From Echinococcus granulosus (lineage: Eukaryota; Platyhelminthes; Cestoda; Cyclophyllidea; Taeniidae), in NCBI RefSeq assembly GCF_000524195.1, contig NW_020170548.1, positions 13,612-77,611 of the forward strand: a DNA stretch of 64,000 bases, given 5' to 3'. Of the stretch, positions 34,801-48,104 are shown one piece after another. The first letter of the stretch is position 1; every line of letters starts with the position of its first letter. The translations under genes and the position numbers were made by a program. The notes under the pieces are model-generated. The model did not search any database, was not told the origin of the DNA, and saw only the letters and a list, made by a program, of their open reading frames with translations.

Positions 34801-37800
34801 TTCAAATTAAATTTCAATGCGATCAAAATAAAGAGCTTATACAGGGGTTGATGGATCTTACAGCAAATTAGACATACATGCAAGTTCACAGAACATCTTA
34901 TGGGATCTTCTTTTGCCTTTCTTACCCATGTGTTTAGGCGATTTTCAAGCTTTGCATGCTATAATTAGGTCATGTTTATCTTCTGTGGATTTGGCATGTA
35001 GGAATGTACTTTTTGACAGATTATGATTAAGGGGATCCCGTTTGGTCATGCAGCCACATGGTGACAATAATTAAAAGTGGTTATTTTATGGAGCGGTTGT
35101 ACTCTTTTAACCAATCGGAATTGATTATTTATTTAAAGGACAAATTGCATTTCTGACTATTCCCCTTTATCTATATATTTTTGTTTATTTTTCCTTTTTT
35201 AAATAATCTTAAAAAAAGAATTTGTATTTCTTAAGTAAAGTTGGATTCAAAAAAGCTGTTTATAAATTCATCTCGGATAACACAGCTTGTATCTTCTCTA
35301 TTACGACTGCTTATTTTATTAGTTCCGATCTATCTCTAGTTGGGTGCGACATTCTGAAGGATCATGGCCTGTCTGAGGTGAATCAAGTAACAATTAAACC
35401 GATTCTCTTTACATCATTGCAAATTTCGATGACTTCATAAACGTTAATTCTGTCTATTTGAGACCGACCGCCATTCACCCAATGTTACTTGTTCACTTTA
35501 AGTACTGATTCGTGATAAACATTCACCTCAATTCCATTATCAAGACCTGTCATCCAGGAACCGATAAATGTTGGACAAATCATGGCGGTACACTGTGACG
35601 CAGTAGCATGGTTAATGACCAATAAGCTTAAACACATGGGAATAATAAGGTAGAACCCATCCAAACGGAATTGCTGAGTGGGTGACGCAAGAAGACGAGC
35701 TCAGTTATCACTATTGGGAGAAAATGTAGAAGAGAAATGCTAATGAAAACTTGATTGATTTATATTTGGCGCTTACAAACGCTTGCAATATCCCAGACTG
35801 GTTGATAAGTAAATGTTACACTCCTATTCCCAGACCTAATTAAATCCAAAAATCTCTAATAAATGATAGAAATATGAATTTCTAAGTTATGGGCTTATCC
35901 TTGTCGATCTGCAGAACACTCAGCGCCACCAACTTTATGAGCAAAGTACGCAAGTCCATTCACTCATCTGTGAGGCAAGCGGCCGCACATGCTTAATAAA
36001 TTCAGTCTTAAGCTTCATGCTTGGATACTAAAAAATTTCCAATTCTCATAATTACATTTGTGCGTGGTAAGTGTCAAATGCCCTTTGTTACTAAGACTTA
36101 GAGCTCATGTCCAAGCGGCCACGGCTGAGCGTTGGTATATGTATGGACTATGTGGTGATAAAGGCATTACAAAGTATACAAAACTTGTAACTATCTGCAA
36201 AAGAATTTAAAACAGAGTGCTATAATGGAACACTTAGTCGTGGTAAGGTATTTTAAAGACAATTGGAAAATCGTCTGCATCTAATGATATTGGTTATGGA
36301 TGATCAAATTTAGCCCAAAAAATTTGGTTAGTTCGGTGAGCTAAAATGCTGCTTTTAAAATTCCTTTAGTGAGAAAGTCGAATATGGCCATCTACTCCTA
36401 TTTGGGATTCCAAACAAAAAGTTTTATGCACTTGGATTCTCTAAGACCGCTTTCATTTTGACCGGTGTAGCCGTACAAAAAATATTATTCAAAATCGCAA
36501 CTTCACATGTGTTAGATAAACAGTGGAATGAGTAAATTTATGTGCTGAATTTCAATGCCGAAAAGCAAACGGGCTGTACTGCTTAAGCTTTGTTTAATTC
36601 ATTTAAAAGCTCGGAGATCCTGATCTGACTTGTTGGATGTGAAAATGGTCGACTAAAGCATAGTTCTTCCACTATGATTTGAGGCTCTGTTGTAAATAAA
36701 AGGGACTGAACTGTCAAGGTCAGTCAGTATCTGACAGACATCAAAAGGGTTGCCTATGAAATGGCCTTGGCCTAAGGATACTAGAGTTGACTTTCTCAAC
36801 TCAGACACAAACAGAGGTTTTAGGAGTTTAAAATTTAAAAACCGTTAATGTGGTTATCAGTCACCAAAGCAAAAATCACCAATTTAGTGAGTGAATTGAG
36901 GCTTATGCTCAGATTAAGTTTGCAAAAATGAGACGACCTTGGCTTATGTACCATTGCATTTGTCTTCAAAAGGGTAATTTAAATTTACAAATTGTGAAAT
37001 TCAGTATTCGTTAGTTATTTAACGACAAACCCAAATGAAGGCATCCAGCTTATACGTTTCGCAAAATGGGAGTTAGGTAAGTAAATGATGATGCTTCTTT
37101 GTCTGATGGAATAACAAATGCTAGATTTGCAGAGAATATCCACAATTCTAAAAGAACTATCATACTTTTGTGTTTTAGAGGTAACAGACTGGGAAATGAC
37201 TCTTTCATTTTTACACTTGTTTCCCGAACATTCTAGTCCGCTTCACTATTTACACACAAGTTCAATTCTCATTGGTATATTTTGAATGGAGAAAAGCTCT
37301 AAGATCACCTACATATCAAGGCCAAACCAAAACAGATAAATTTGCGAGAATATTAACAGCCCGAGCACACCAGTACTGCAGGTTGGCAGGAAGGTGCGAA
37401 GACAATGTGGTCCATGCTCCTAGTGCAAACGTGTGATCGGCATTTTACTTAAGTCTTCGACATCCTGATTATTCTGGTTAGCACCTCGGTACCACCCGTT
37501 ACCACAGTGGAACATACGCAGCGGTATAAAACAGATGCCTTGCCTGAGGTGTTATCTCATTGCTTTACCAATGCTGCATACCTCGTTAATTAAATTTATT
37601 GGTGGGCTTACAAATCGAAAACATTCTATTTTCAGTTATGGCTGCACAATTTGGAGGTGGTGTGTTTATTCAAAGGTCACGTCAAAGGGACACATGTTTA
37701 ATGGTTATTTTCGAAAATCTAAGGTCCTCGGTATGTTCCGGTCCTGTTTACTGCAAACCTTAAGCAAAAAAGGAATTACGAGCGGAAGTTAACGTACTAT

Positions 37801-40057
37801 TAAATATGCTTAAAAGTGCGCGGGTGATTAATGCGGTTGTAGTGATTTGAATTTGTAGCAAGACAAAATAGTGTGGGAAAACATACTATTTACTAATGTG
37901 CAGAAGGATTGGAGGGCTACTGGCACGGCCCGAAGGTCATACTGAAGGGCGAAAGGGCAATCTGCTGATTCAAGTGCTTCAGTGGCCTAGTATAGAGTTT
38001 GATGAAGTGCCAGCTAACCGCAAGGACCCTGTGGCCTACATTGGCTAGACTTCAATTTTGGCTGCCATGCAACTGTAGAAATTAAAGCTAGAAAAGGTGG
38101 TCACCAGAACACGAATAAACAACAACATTTGGCAGTCTTCTTTTCTTTCCTCATCCTTTTTTCTGCCCTAATCAATCTCATCTTGATCTTGAGGAGAACA
38201 AAGCCTACTTTCTGACCGATTGGGTTTCCGGGCCACTTGCTATTAGTAATGCATATTACTCATCAGCAAAGAAATCGGCTCATTTATTCGCCAAAATAAC
38301 TGCTTTTCAAAGCAGCATGAGGTAGCACTAAGTAGCTGCAATAAAGTTTCAGGACATCAGAACTAAGAATGCACTTGCACTTTTGTGACAAGAAAATCCA
38401 TCAAAATAGTTCTAAAATCATTACAATTTTGCGGCTGTAAAAGATTTAATATGTCAGTGAGACATGGAATGACTAGAGTGAACAAACCACAGATAGATTG
38501 CTTAGATGGAACAGAAAGCAAATTAATAAATAGAAGACTGCATTACATCATGGACTTAAGAGAATAAAGGAAACTTATTTTTAGACCTTTTTCTGTTTAG
38601 ATACATTAATGTATATCCAACAGATCCAACTGGCCAGTAAATGAGATCTAAATATTTGCGCAACTTTTTTGTTTGTATGTTGTGTACCAGAATTTTTAAG
38701 TAATATATTCGAGGACCTTGGATTCCACAAGTAGTACCTTTATTTTTCAGTAGAACAACTAGGCAGCCTCTTCCCTCCCAAATTCACTCTCCTTCATTTG
38801 ATTTTGCGATCGGTCCCGGGGGAATACATAAGATTGTTGTACTAATATTCTTGCTACTACAACAGGTATAAGTAACTTGAAGTAGCTTTCATCATTTGGA
38901 CCACTTACTTTAAAAATTGGTTCAGCCAAAATATTTCATAGCATACTAAGAGCATCCAAATTGAAAAAATACCATGTTTGCGTTAGGAACGATCTAAAAT
39001 TATCCTAAGATATCTGTGACAGCAATTGCTTAATCACTTGGCTTAACTGATTAGATAAAAATGGAAACGAGGTAAGAATATCTATATTTATTTAGCAGTA
39101 TATGTGGCACACAATTACCCCTTTAGATTGAATGTGTGGCAGAACACTTTAAGACGACAAAGTGTGATTTTAGTGTTTTGAACACTGAGAGTGTGGCGGA
39201 TAATCTAGCTTTAGAATGAAAATGTTGAGCTCACCTTCTAGAGTCCACTCTCTGAGACAGTACAAATTTAAAGATGATAAATTGTAAGGAAATTTTGGTG
39301 CAAGGAATGATTTTACCCTTTCGATATTACCATTTCGTAAATTTTAGACAGATCTTCCACGTGCATAACTAAAATGCAACAATCAATTAAAAATTAAACC
39401 AAAATGGAGTATCACTTCCATCATAACTGTGATAAATACGGTATAATCTGTAATTTAATAAAGAGTCGACAAATGTTTAACATAGGGCAAGTATTAAAAT
39501 TATATCATTTATTTTGTAAAATTATGGAATGCCTGCAAGTGGATATCAAAGAACTGAAAGTCATTTGCAATATGGAAGCAATTTAGGACCGATAGTCTTA
39601 CTAGAATTGGCATTGGAGCATCTGCGAAGGTGGGGCAATGCATGAAGCACATTAAAGTAAATTCTAAGTGAGATTTGATGCAGTTACTTTAGGAAATTTT
39701 TTTGCCTAATTTTTTCGAAATTTTCATGCCCTATTACTGATCTGCAAAGTGTTCTTGGAATGAAAGCCACCCCCATCCCTAGCCCTTCCCACCGAAGTTG
39801 TAAACGCAAGCCGTCCAACGTATTCCAGAAGACATGGGGCCACAAATGAAAGTTAATGAAGGTACTCTACAAATTACAGCCAAAAATAGCGAAAAAATGC
39901 TTTCTAGCTATTTCAGTTTTATTTTCTAGATATGCTTGAGTATTCTCTCCAAATCCGTTTAAATTAGGTCAAATAAAGAGCGACCTATGTCAGCTATGGA
40001 CCCAGTTCCAATAGCTTTGACGTCTTCCTTACTTCAGTATGAATAAAAGCTACTGAC
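28810..40057. other. Long stretch without recognised genes (probable intron)
   Basis: AT-rich sequence with many stops. Minus frames at 29015-29389 (124 codons) and 32053-32280 (one hydrophobic segment) have possible acceptors, but no convincing exon pairing. I saw no RNA gene. If the exons at 40.06 and 26.87 kb belong to one transcript, this is part of a 13-kb intron that also contains the phosphatase gene. Confidence 0.5.
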
Positions 40058-40220
40058 GTGTTGTAGCTGTAGCCAGCCATTTAAAGCCGCAGTCTTTCGA
40101 ATAGCACTGCTTACGCTCGGTAATTGTGGGAGAGAAGAAATTGCGTGGGGCCCAAAACATCTCATCCGTATTTTCATTAATGAAATTTTGGTCTCTTCTG
40201 TCCCACCAGAGACCAGAGAG
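40058..40220 (-). CDS. Large unknown gene: exon
   Basis: Acceptor GCTTTCATTTTAAG|C and donor CAC|GTCAGT. Peptide SLVSGGTEETKISLMKIR then MRCFGPHAISSLPQLPSV. The first base completes the GC left by the 42265-42368 exon (Ala). Exit is phase zero. Hydrophobic alternation suggests beta structure. Confidence 0.55.
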
Positions 40221-41023
40221 CTTAAAATGAAAGCAAGTAATCCATATCTTAAACTACTGAGGACACAGACTTTGAACATCATCTGACATTAGATAACTAT
40301 TAAAAGCTCAAGGAACCAGTACAAAGACAAAATGGAGCTGTTGAAATACTTTGATCGCAACCGAGAAAGATTTATAAAATCGTCGCTTTTGACACAGCTA
40401 AAGTCAGGATTAACGGCAAAAATGTGAAAAGTTGTGTTTACATTGCATTACCATTCCCATCATAAATTACCAGATAGAGTGGAAGAGATCATTCGAGGAA
40501 CTACCCATTATTTAAATTAATTCAAATGTGATTAGACTTAAAGCAAAGTGTAAGTAAAATGTGAAAAAAGAGAAGAAGAACCATGGCAGATAAAAAGCAT
40601 GAGTGATTTGAGTTGGCTATAGGAGTATTATATTGGTTAGATTGCAGAGTCCTACAAGGTGGAACAAAGAGTCGTGTTAATTCGTAGAGGATGGCAAACG
40701 CAATCTGCAGGCTGCTAGGTCAACCCCAGAGATCAAAATGTGCTATTTGCTGGTAACATGCCAATCACGTTTAAGGTAGCGTGTTAAACCCTCTTTTAGT
40801 TGTAGACCTAAAATATGCTGCTATAAAACCGATCTAAGCTCATCCGGCCCCTTAGATTTGCTATTGTAATTTACTACGAATAAGAGCAAGTAGGATTTTC
40901 AAGGGTAACACGAAGGGATAAAACAGTTTACTGAGTTCTTATTTTCAAGTGGCATTGCAGTGGTAAATGCAACATTCTTGCATTCTTGCATACCATACCA
41001 TTTACGAATTTATTTAGGTGGTC

Positions 41024-41047
41024 ACCTACTACCACTAGGTAGTAGGT
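41024..41047. other. Perfect 10-bp inverted repeat
   Basis: ACCTACTACC, a four-base ACTA loop, then GGTAGTAGGT. It would form a tight hairpin in DNA or RNA. The right arm resembles the let-7 core (GGTAGTAGGT), but the arm is too short for a miRNA precursor. Confidence 0.7.
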
Positions 41048-42221
41048 AGGGTTCCGCTATTGGAAGGTAGCTGAACCATATTATCTTGTTCTCTAGGGAC
41101 AAAATATGCACGCACAGTGCATAGCCCTCTTTGTTTATCTTTCAGTGAATCTTCAGGATTCAAAGCTAGCATCCATATCCCATAGTATCGTAGTTTAAGG
41201 AATTAAGGTAGCTATGCGTATGAATGTGTCGGAATTGCCTGAGAGCTTCAAACAACACTCCCTGTAAAGTTTCGAAAAGATTTCATATTTGTGGCTGAAT
41301 TTCAAACATTCTACAAATTTGGATTCTCATTTACCCCTGCCTGACTGAGTGCACTAATCGTCACTTGCTTGAAGAGTTGGGCCCCAGTGATCCGATATTT
41401 ACTTGGTGTAGAGAACCCCACACTGGACTTACCGGTGTTCCATTAACAGGTAGCAAAGGTAGCTTACAGCTGTCTTGACAGGACCCCACCTGCATAACAC
41501 CCTGACAAATAATTTGCCCCTTCAAGTGCGCAGTGGTCAAAGGTGCGTATACTTAGGCATAAAACTATATGCAGGAATTAAATGATGCTAAAGAGATTGA
41601 GTCTTAGGAATGCGAAAATGCACAGGCAAATGCGTTCGCATTTCACCTTTAACAATATCAATTACTCTGATAACTACTTACAAATGACAGCTGGGTTCCC
41701 CATTTCATGCCCTCTTTATATCTCTGTTCCTCAATATAAGTTGACAAAATATAAACAGTGTGCAAAAATCGTATACACCTAAAAATAAAAAGGTAAATGA
41801 GACACAGATCGCATATTATTGGATCTATCGTATATTTAGAAATTAATTTTACGCAACACTACTCATATTTGCACTTTTTATTAATCACTCAAAAACTAGT
41901 TTTAATTGGAAAAAGTTATTTATTCCATGAATGCAGGACAAAAATTGAGTTGAGTGAAAGACCATTCCTAGATGCAAAGGAGGATTGACAGAAGAGTGGT
42001 GATGGCCACAACTGCACGAATGGAAGGGAAAAGGAGAGGAGCGAGAGAAAATGTAAGTAAGCACCACTACTGAAGGTAATTGACATGGGAAGGTGTGGGC
42101 GAGCTAAGACGCTTCAGCTTGAATTTCAGTTAGGTAGGAGTTTTGCACGATTAGGGGTCTCGTCAACGAAGCAGTGTGCGGCCTGCGTCCGCATCGAATA
42201 GCCTGCCGCCAGGTCCATCCA

Positions 42222-42240
42222 ACGCATCAGGGTGATGCGT
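42222..42240. other. Perfect 8-bp inverted repeat
   Basis: ACGCATCA-GGG-TGATGCGT, a short hairpin just downstream of the 42265-42368 exon on the minus strand. No T tract or known site is associated. Confidence 0.6.
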
Positions 42241-42264
42241 AGATAGTTCGCATCAAACTCTTAC

Positions 42265-42368
42265 GCTTTCTCTTCCTCCACCGTCTTCGCTATCGCTGAG
42301 TCCACCGAGAAATAATCACAGCCGCTCGTAGAGAAGGGCATACATTTTACTTCTGGCGATACCACTGC
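42265..42368 (-). CDS. Large unknown gene: exon
   Basis: Acceptor CTTCACTATTTTGAAG|GCA and donor AAAGC|GTAAGAG. Peptide AVVSPEVKCMPFSTSGCD then YFSVDSAIAKTVEEEK. Phases match the exons on both sides (zero in, two out). Confidence 0.55.
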
Positions 42369-43825
42369 CTTCAAAATAGTGAAGGAACATGAGGTAAGTA
42401 TTTTTGACACACTTCTCCATGCAATCATGTATGCGCCACCATTGCTGACCAGCAACTTGAACACGGCGCCCGAATTAATTCACGTTCTTTCATGCCTATT
42501 TCCAGTGGCATATCACGTTTGTCACTTACAATTGACTGTTAGATCGCCATAATGACAACCATAACAAGCAGTGACGGCAGTTTGCACAGTTATATGCGCC
42601 AACCGTCAATTGGTCCATCTTTGAAAAAGCACATCATCATTTCACTAATGATACTCTAAATTGTACAGAGTAGGTTAAGAGTGTTGCGTTTTCCTTTTTA
42701 ACTTTTCCTAGAAAAAGTACAAAAGGCTGAGAAGTCGAAGACTAGAGAAGTGGGAAACTTCTGACTACCCCTACAATTTTTTTGGATGGAGTAGTTGAAG
42801 TGAGAACGAATGCTAACATAGTCCTGAAGTGCCAGCCCGAAGGTGCGCCGGGAGCCATAAATTCAGCGTAACCAATAAATCAACATCTCTCTTCAAGTCA
42901 TCTCTGTAGGGGTTAACCAGATACAGTCATAGCGGTTTGGTAGACACATAACTGTCCGATGCCGACATTGTTGCGATCGGAATTATGAAGAATGAAGCAA
43001 GAATTCTAGATCAAATTCATGAAATGACTGTGACTGATATAACCGCCTTCACTCCTCTGACTCATGTCAGTGAAACATGTACCACGTAGACGACTAGATA
43101 CTGGACGAGGAGGTGTAACTAAGCAACCATACTAATCAGACACCCGCTATAGCATTGTGAGGGAGAAGACGTTAGTTAGAAGTCAATATAAAGCTTTACA
43201 ACTGTAGAAGTCATTTGTGGAGTAGATTAAAAGAAAATTAGATCTGGTTGTGCTAGTCATAGACCTGGTTATCGAAAGCTTAACTTGCAATGACAAGGTG
43301 GCTCTTTGTTTGGCAAAGCGCATTCTGTTAATTTGGCTGCAAGGTGTAAAGCGAAAGGAGAGGTGGCCTTGGTAGACGCTGGCCTCTACGCCACATAACT
43401 ACATCGATGTTGGCGACGACTAGTGGCAGGCAAAGGACATGAAGGGTGCTCCAAAAAGCCAAACTCACGAAGAGGAGGAAATATCTCCTATAAAGTCCTA
43501 TTTGTGTGCATTGAAGAAGTGCACAAATGGCTGTAGAATTCTGCTGGACAACAAACGCAGCGAGTCAAACTTCTTTTTTGTTCATTCTTGCAGTCTTTGT
43601 GCCTGTGTGCATGTATCTCTTTGGTGGTGCAGATTTAGGTTGTTCCATCAATACGGTAATCCCCATTTATTTACCTCTTCACCATCTTCTCATTACGAGA
43701 AGGCGATGGACAGTCACCCTCAGACTGTCGACCTGTTCCTTACTATCTCCACTCACATTAGACAAACAGGCTGCTTTTACATTGGTTACCGGATGACTGA
43801 CTAACCGACAAATAGATTGATAGAC

Positions 43826-44068
43826 CTGCGAAGCGCAAACGATTAATCTGTCTCTGATCCGTGCAATCATGCCACCACATATCATTTCCCCTTTCTCAAA
43901 TCCACATATACACTCACACATTTCAGCACCATCCAGTGATCCGACTATATAGAGCTCCCAACTTCCAAAATCAACTACAAAGGAGGCTTTTTTATTTTCC
44001 TGAATAACGATAGGGTCACTAAGACCTATCGTGAAATGAGTCAATTTACAGGCAGTGAACTCAGCCAA
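43826..44068 (-). CDS. Large unknown gene: exon
   Basis: Acceptor GTAGGCTTTTTTGAAAG|TTG and donor TCGCAG|GTCTAT enclose exactly 81 codons. The peptide is strand-rich: LAEFTACKLTHFTIGLSD, then PIVIQENKKASFVVDFGS, then WELYIVGSLDGAEMCECI. It is among the most convincing exons of the chain. Phase zero at both ends. Confidence 0.6.
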
Positions 44069-44349
44069 CTTTCAAAAAAGCCTACTTTTTGCCTCAAACT
44101 TGAGTGTCTGAAATTTTAAAGAGCGTTTATGTAGGATACTGATCGTAGATCTCCTCTTCCCTGACCCTCATACTCTTAGAACACTAAAGCTGATTCGGTT
44201 TCTTCATGTTGGTTGAGATAAATTATGGGGAGAGCAAGTATGTTGTTGTCGAAAATCATGAATGGAAAAGCTACTTTACGCGTTATAAATTCCTCCGACA
44301 AATCACCAAAAGTCGTAGATAAAGGTGCACAACTCCTCATTCCAGTTTG

Positions 44350-45033
44350 TGTCTACAGAAAGTGCTCTAAACTAAGCTTCGGCCCTCTCCCAACAGAGAA
44401 GAGTAGGTTTATCCCAGGAGGCGGACTTCTTTGCTTCCCTTTAAGAATGTCTAACCCTGTGAAGAAAAAACACTTCCCTCTTTTTCGATCCATTGAGAGA
44501 CATTCCACGTTGCGTTTTCCATTGAAAGCAGTAAAAATTGGTGAAATCCTTTTGGCTACTGAACGCGTCAGGTGATTGTTCACAATCCAGCGCTTTAGTG
44601 ATGAATAGATGTGAAACTTAGGGGTAGATTGCATTGAGGAGACATAAACAACCCTCCTCCGCCACGTGTTGGGGGGAAGAGGGGGCAACAGAGGGTGCGG
44701 TGTCCGACGAGAGGACAAATTCGTCCTTCTTCTGCTGCTCTGTGGGCACTCAGGCACTTGAGGCTGAAGGTCCTCTTCTCTTGCCCACGAGTGCGCTCTC
44801 CTAGCAAGACGGTCGTTAAATACATGCTTTACTTTCTCCCCTATGGGTGGGTAAGCGAAGACCACACCTCCCTCACAGTTATGAAAACATCCAGACACAA
44901 ACAATTTAGCTCCTTGCCTTTCTCCTCCAAGATTTTAGCGCTCATTACCATTTCTAAGTGATCCGTGATTGGGTTGCTGTCAAAGCCCTCTGTAAATATA
45001 AGTGAGACTTCTAGTAAGTTCCAAAAACAAAGG
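44350..45033 (-). CDS. Large unknown gene: one or two exons in overlapping frames
   Basis: A very strong acceptor (GGGTCTTTTTTTTTGCAG) at 45034 opens LCFWNLLEVSLIFTEGFD then SNPITDHLEMVMSAKILE, which runs to a stop near 44841. A second frame is open from 44904 to 44353; it contains an Arg/Ser/Pro linker and a KRWIVNNHLTRSVAKRIS segment. The switch probably marks a short intron, for example ending at the pyrimidine-rich CTTACCCACCCATAG near 44836. I could not find a donor with matching phase, so exact boundaries are open. Confidence 0.45.
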
Positions 45034-45644
45034 CTGCAAAAAAAAGACCCACGTTTTGAAGAGTTTTCTGGCACTTTCCTGAGTTGACTCTTCACTCATG
45101 CCCTCTAAAATGGCTGATTGCCAAATGTGAATCATTTTAGATTGTTCTGACTACCGCTTTCTTAGAGTTAAGTGTTACTTGTAAGATTAGTCTTTTTCGG
45201 CGACATTTGGGACTGATCAAAATAAACGCCAGCATGAGAAAGGCCATTATTTTAAAATTCTAAAGTAAAAATAAGTATCTTTTGATAAAGCGGGATAGGC
45301 AAAATGGAACGACGCTGTTTATAAATACACTGACAGGGTGGTTAAGTTAGTTTCCCACTGTCTTCTTTAAAATTTAGCTTATTGCTTGAGTGGTGTCAAC
45401 AGTGTGCATTCAAACAAAACCGGAACTCCTGATGCTACAAATGCATAGTGGAGGAAGTGTATTTTCCTCTTCTGATGAAAGGCGATTTCAGTGTAGTGGC
45501 ATTTGATGTGGCCCTTCTGAACCAACCCTACACCAGAGCGTTTTACTTTGTCCTCGAGACTAATGTTGAATCATCGCGCTTCCGAGGCTTTCACATTGAA
45601 GTGTTTTATCCGCAATGCAGCGCAGGCAGTGGTTGTGGAGAACC

Positions 45645-45744
45645 NNNNNNNNNNNNNNNNNNNNNNNNNNNNNNNNNNNNNNNNNNNNNNNNNNNNNNNN
45701 NNNNNNNNNNNNNNNNNNNNNNNNNNNNNNNNNNNNNNNNNNNN
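45645..45744. other. Assembly gap (100 N)
   Basis: Exactly 100 N; real size unknown. It lies between exons of the large gene, so an exon may be missing here. Confidence 0.99.
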
Positions 45745-47628
45745 TAAACCCGTAAGACGAAAAACTTAAAGTCACATCCGTCAGAGGCAAAGTGGGTGCA
45801 TGGAAAGACAAAGAGCACCGCATGGGTTATCACACGTGAGGCGTAAACATGCTGCATTTGGAAAACCAATCTTCGCTTGTAATCACGCTACACCTTTACA
45901 TTTTTAAGAACATTTGTTCATTCCTATACATAGGAATCCACCTTCACACCACGACAGTATGAAATGTGCAAGATCACGAGACCTGTGGTACATTTAACTG
46001 CAAATAAGTGGAAAGTGGACTTACACTGATAATGAACCTCCATTTGCTGCATAAAAATGCACGTTAGGCATAAGACATTTCACATCTCCGGCATTGGAGG
46101 AATTCTCGATCCAGCAATACGCAAACACACCAATTAATTGAAAGAACAATCTTGCTTGTCGTCAGTTAGTTCATTTGTAAGTTGGCGAGCAGTGCATTCG
46201 AAAATTTGCAGTAAGAGCCTTAGCTTCTTTTAGAGGTCATAAGTCATTTACTCACACTAATAAAAATATATCTGGAGATGTAAATGCATATGGTTGATAG
46301 TGCCCATATAACCCTTGAAATTGATATTTATGCTTGTAGCTAATTTGTCATTACTCTGCGGCTGTCTCAAAACTAAAGCTGAGTGAAATGCTTGTCTGAG
46401 CAAAACTGAGTAAAAACCACTCCAGTAGACTCTATACCAAAAACAAAACTCTTTGAGACCTCAATATACTATGAAAAGCATCAAAATTCTAGACATTTAT
46501 CAGGTTATGACATTTTTCAAATCCTCGATTCTATCTCCGTTTTTTAAAATTGCATAAAACTAGGATAAAAACGGTTCTACAGCAGTAGCTAATGCGGCTA
46601 TCTCCCTTCCACTGCCTCATTATAAGTAGTACTGCGTACCACCTACAAGTCTTTTGCTACCCACTAGTACATTACAAACAAATTGGCATCGCTGTCGCCA
46701 AATAAATTAAATCTCTACTTATCTTTCCCTTTAATTTCTAATTCTAGAACTTTAAGTACTGAAGACTAAACATGTAAAGAAACGTTATATCTGCCTAACA
46801 TGGGGCTTAGAATATTACCAAGATTTTGTGAGAAGACAGGTGTTCGTCTTCCTCTTGGGAATAAGTTGCGTTTCTTTAACGCAGGAGTTGGCATTATTCG
46901 ACCCTTCTGTCGCTTTAAAGAGCGCAATTAAAAGGATACATGACCTGCATCACGCAAACACCAATTATGCATTTAGCATGCAAATCATAAGAAAACCAGC
47001 CTTCTCATCTTGTCTCTACTTCTCCACCACAGTCCTCATGCCTTACACCGTCAATGTCCCCATATACTGTTGCCTTGAAATTGGTGGTGATAGCCCTTTT
47101 ATTGCGCTAAAGTTTAGAAAATGCGACTAACTACACTTGACAATTATTAAGAAATACCCAACACAGGGGAAGATTTGTAAGATCCGTACAGGGCATGTCA
47201 CGTTTCCTTCATAAAAGCAGTTGATCTTCACAATCTCTCGATCCATTTGCTGCAGTGCCATCCACACTAAGCGGATTGCGAACTAGCAAAGATCTGCACC
47301 ATTAGTAAAATTGTTTAATGACTTAAAGGCGTTATGCTATGAGACATGTTTTCATGGCCCTTTGAGAAGGCCTAAAACCTTATTGCTTTGATGTCTGCTT
47401 TAATATATGAAATGCGGACAAATATTGAACAGACACAAGTTACTGAGACACATCCGCGGGCACGAGAAAAGATATTCCCCAATGCTAGTAACAAGAGGAT
47501 GATGGCACGTCCATATCTGAGAGATGCGTGTAACTAATTTTCATATTTGGTTGTGGATTTCAGTGAACTACGAACTCAGCATATTTGTTGATTTTTCAAC
47601 CCAATTCACATAAAATGTCATTTGTAAC

Positions 47629-47791
47629 GCCTTGCGCGTAACTTCCATTAAGTGGACAATGTCCGAAAGAAATGAAAAGCATACTGGCTTAATGCGCAGG
47701 TGGGTGCATATTTGAGGGTCCAAATGCCAATCGTACCCACAATTGGGAGGATCTGGACAAATTATGCCATTTGTCAGCTGTGGCAAGTTAC
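47629..47791 (-). CDS. Large unknown gene: exon
   Basis: Acceptor CGATTTTTTTCAGAG|GT. The peptide NLPQLTNGIICPDPPNCG then YDWHLDPQICTHLRIKPV has several Cys and Pro residues, as in an extracellular or lumenal segment. Donor AAGGC|GTTACA at 47629 leaves two bases, matching the 45033 acceptor; CCA|GTATGC is an alternative donor. Confidence 0.45.
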
Positions 47792-47946
47792 CTCTGAAAA
47801 AAATCGTTTGCTAACGGAAAAGTTAATCTGGTTATTGCAGCTATTTCAGCATTGCTGGTGATTCCTTCTGCGGCCACCATACACGGGTAGGCAGAACTGT
47901 TTCGAAGAATTTTTAGACCATTTAACGCCATTTCGGAAGTCATTAC

Positions 47947-48104
47947 CTGCAATATGTAAGCATATGTAGGATATATCTACACCAGCAAACACTACTTCAT
48001 GACATACATAGGGCTTTGTCAGCGCAAATTTACAAGTAGTCGGATAATCTGTGCTGACACGAGCGATTTGGGCTTCGTTATGCGGTGGTGTAATGGTCTG
48101 CAGC
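47947..48104 (-). CDS. Large unknown gene: exon
   Basis: Acceptor CCTCCAATTAG|G (or CTGCAG seven bases later) and donor GCAG|GTAATG. Peptide TITPPHNEAQIARVSTDY, then CKFALTKPYVCHEVVFAG, then VDISYICLHIA. The G left at the donor joins GT of the next exon (Gly). Confidence 0.5.

Noticed and set aside
44225..44575. 116-codon plus ORF
   Set aside because: It lies opposite a longer minus frame that has better coding character and belongs to the exon chain.
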